Notes under the pieces: generated by a model
Database searches by the model: none
Told to the model about the DNA's origin: nothing
Seen by the model: only the letters and a program-made list of their open reading frames with translations
Made by a program: the position numbers and the translations under genes
From: Alphaproteobacteria bacterium
GTDB taxonomy: Bacteria; Pseudomonadota; Alphaproteobacteria; Acetobacterales; Acetobacteraceae
DNA length: 7,251 bases
Direction of reading: 5' to 3'
Assembly (NCBI GenBank): GCA_013298245.1
Contig: JAAFHD010000178.1
Span: forward strand, 1-7,251
Part shown: positions 6,305 through 7,251 of the stretch, in pieces
How positions within the stretch are numbered: the first letter of the stretch is position 1
Layout: each line of letters opens with the position of its first letter

Positions 6305-7043
6305 AGAGCGAGGCGACGGAATGGCCGCCATCAATGGTGATGGTGCTGCCGGTCATGTGCGATGAGGCATCGGACGCCAGCAACAGCAGCGCGCCGGTCA
6401 GATCATCGGGGTTGCCTAGGCGGCGTTGCGGGATGCGCTTGACCATGGCCCGGCCGGGTTCACTGGCGAAAAATTCGCGGTTGATGTCGGAGGCGATGTA
6501 GCCCGGCGCGATGGCATTCACGCGGATCGAATGGCGCGCGAGTTCAACGGCCATCTGGCGCGTCAGATGCAAAAGCCCGGCCTTGGCGGCGGTGTAGCCG
6601 GCCACGCCCGGGATGATGCGCTCGCCCAGGATGGAGGCGATGTTGATAATGGAACCGCCCTGCTTGCGCGCGACCATCCCGCGCGCCGCTGCAGTTGCCA
6701 CCAAAAAGCAGCCGCGCAGATTCACATCGATCACCTGGTCGAAATCCGCGGGTTCCTGCGCCAGCAGCGGCTTGGTCACGGCGATGCCGGCATTGTTGAC
6801 CAGGATGTCGATGCGGCCTGCCGCGGCGATGGCGTCGCGCACCGATGCGGGGTCGGTCACGTCCAGCGCGACGGTGGTGGCGCCGATGGTGGCGGCGGTT
6901 TCGGCCATCGCATCAAGGCGGCGCGCGGCCATCACGACGCGAGCACCGGCGCCTGCAAGCACGCGGCAAAATTGCGCGCCGAGCAGGCCCGATGCGCCGG
7001 TGACAAAGGCCGTGCGGCCCGAGAGATCAAGGATATTCTGCAT
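6303..7043 (-). CDS. SDR-family NAD(P)-dependent oxidoreductase
   Basis: This 246-residue classical short-chain dehydrogenase has a nucleotide loop TGASGLLG (15-22), two Arg after the second strand (AARRLD, 39-44) that favour NADP(H), DVTD (61-64), NNAG (83-86), and the full catalytic tetrad N108, S137, Y150, K154 (YTAAK). PGYI follows at 180-183, and the C-terminus ends TGSTITIDGG plus a short tail, as in FabG-like enzymes. It catalyses a hydroxyl/ketone interconversion in the cytoplasm. Placed before the acyl-CoA dehydrogenase and kinase, it corresponds by position to LvaD, which reduces a 4-oxoacyl-CoA to the 4-hydroxyacyl-CoA. A 3-hydroxyacyl-CoA dehydrogenase role is the alternative. I chose ATG 7043 because the fold starts right after it; an upstream extension to 7187 would overlap the previous gene and adds residues that do not look like protein. 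No clear ribosome site precedes it. Confidence 0.9.
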   Translation of the reverse strand: MQNILDLSGRTAFVTGASGLLGAQFCRVLAGAGARVVMAARRLDAMAETAATIGATTVALDVTDPASVRDAIAAAGRIDILVNNAGIAVTKPLLAQEPADFDQVIDVNLRGCFLVATAAARGMVARKQGGSIINIASILGERIIPGVAGYTAAKAGLLHLTRQMAVELARHSIRVNAIAPGYIASDINREFFASEPGRAMVKRIPQRRLGNPDDLTGALLLLASDASSHMTGSTITIDGGHSVASL

Positions 7044-7053
7044 GGCGTATCGC

Positions 7054-7068
7054 GCGGCAGCGTGCCGC
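7054..7068. repeat. Small perfect inverted repeat upstream of the SDR gene
   Basis: GCGGCA and TGCCGC are separated by 3 nt and form a 6-bp perfect stem. It lies in the only intergenic gap of note (7044-7090), about 10 nt before the SDR start. There is no T-run after it on the minus strand, so it is not a convincing terminator. It may be chance in such GC-rich DNA, or a weak hairpin that affects SDR translation. Confidence 0.3.
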
Positions 7069-7090
7069 CACCCGCGCGCCACGTCCAGCG

Positions 7091-7251
7091 TCAGCCGGAA
7101 AGGTTCATGCGCGCGACGATGGGTGCCCAGCGCGCGACCTCGGCCTCCACATGGCGCAGCGCGGCGGCAGGTGAGGGGTCGAGCCAAGGTTCGACATTCG
7201 CGGCGGCGAGGCGTGCCGCCACGGCAGGATCACGCAGCGCGGCGAGTGCGG
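7091..7251 (-). CDS. C-terminal end of a Bug/TctC-type solute-binding protein (cut by window edge)
   Basis: The last 52 codons of a gene that begins outside the window are visible, ending in TGA at 7093-7091. The peptide contains LAALRDPAVAARLAAANVEP and ends in HVEAEVARWAPIVARMNLSG. This is the usual end of periplasmic binding proteins of the tripartite tricarboxylate transporter family: a short helix with LRDP and a loop, then a helix ending in RWAPIV. Such proteins bind carboxylic acids in the periplasm, often as orphans without their membrane partners. The gene ends 47 nt before the SDR and could be in the same operon, in which case it may bring in the acid that the following enzymes degrade. 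The ligand cannot be told from this fragment. Confidence 0.75.
   Translation of the reverse strand, partial: ALAALRDPAVAARLAAANVEPWLDPSPAAALRHVEAEVARWAPIVARMNLSG

Noticed and set aside
4770..6365. 531-codon plus-strand open frame opposite the dehydrogenase
   Set aside because: It is the antisense of a complete acyl-CoA dehydrogenase with clear motifs; its own peptide resembles no family I know.
7054..7068. Inverted repeat as a terminator of the TctC-like gene
   Set aside because: The stem is only 6 bp and no T-run follows on the minus strand.
7044..7187. N-terminal extension of the SDR to an upstream start at 7187
   Set aside because: The extra 48 residues overlap the TctC-like gene in another frame and have no protein-like features. 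The SDR fold starts directly after ATG 7043.
1..7251. tRNA, rRNA, CRISPR array, insertion sequence or attachment site
   Set aside because: The window is almost fully covered by minus-strand genes. I saw no tandem spaced repeats, transposase motifs or structured RNA.

Overview
The window is very GC-rich, has almost no non-coding DNA, and every gene I can support lies on the minus strand, so it reads from the high-coordinate end to the low end. The base composition, the tripartite tricarboxylate (Bug/TctC-type) binding-protein end next to acyl-CoA genes, and the style of the MCE transporter genes suggest a high-GC alphaproteobacterium, possibly of the Roseomonas/Acetobacteraceae type. That placement is inference.

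Reading 5' to 3' on the minus strand, the window starts inside the end of a TctC-like solute-binding protein gene (7251-7091). A 47-nt gap with a small inverted repeat follows. Next comes a four-gene acyl-CoA module: a short-chain dehydrogenase (7043-6303), an ACAD10/11-like acyl-CoA dehydrogenase (6293-5088), an aminoglycoside-phosphotransferase-fold kinase (5095-4162) and a small DUF6285-like protein (4178-3888). This gene set resembles the lvaD/lvaC/lvaA/lvaB core of levulinate and 4-hydroxyacyl-CoA catabolism, and the kinase plus dehydrogenase pair found in ACAD10/ACAD11. There the 4-hydroxyl group is phosphorylated and then eliminated to give an enoyl-CoA. The kinase gene is broken by a frameshift near 4690-4725 and seems to have lost about 16-20 codons, so it is either a pseudogene or an assembly error.

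Without a gap, the DUF6285 gene overlaps by 4 nt a second module: a membrane sensor with dCACHE, GAF and cyclase-like domains (3891-1585), a MlaE-type permease (1588-806), an ABC ATPase-like protein (809-138), and the start of a MlaD/MCE protein (141 to beyond the window edge). All four junctions from DUF6285 to MlaD are 4-nt ATGA or GTGA overlaps, so these genes are probably translationally coupled.

The most unusual signal is in this second module. The ABC protein has lost every catalytic motif (Walker A, Q-loop, signature, Walker B, H-loop). The cyclase-like domain of the sensor has lost a metal-binding Asp and the catalytic Asn and Arg. The permease's usual ATPase-coupling stretch is also diverged. 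Together they look like an MCE lipid-transport machine built with a pseudo-ATPase and tied to a receptor with a pseudo-cyclase output. The receptor's outer domain carries a pattern close to the amino-acid-binding dCACHE motif.
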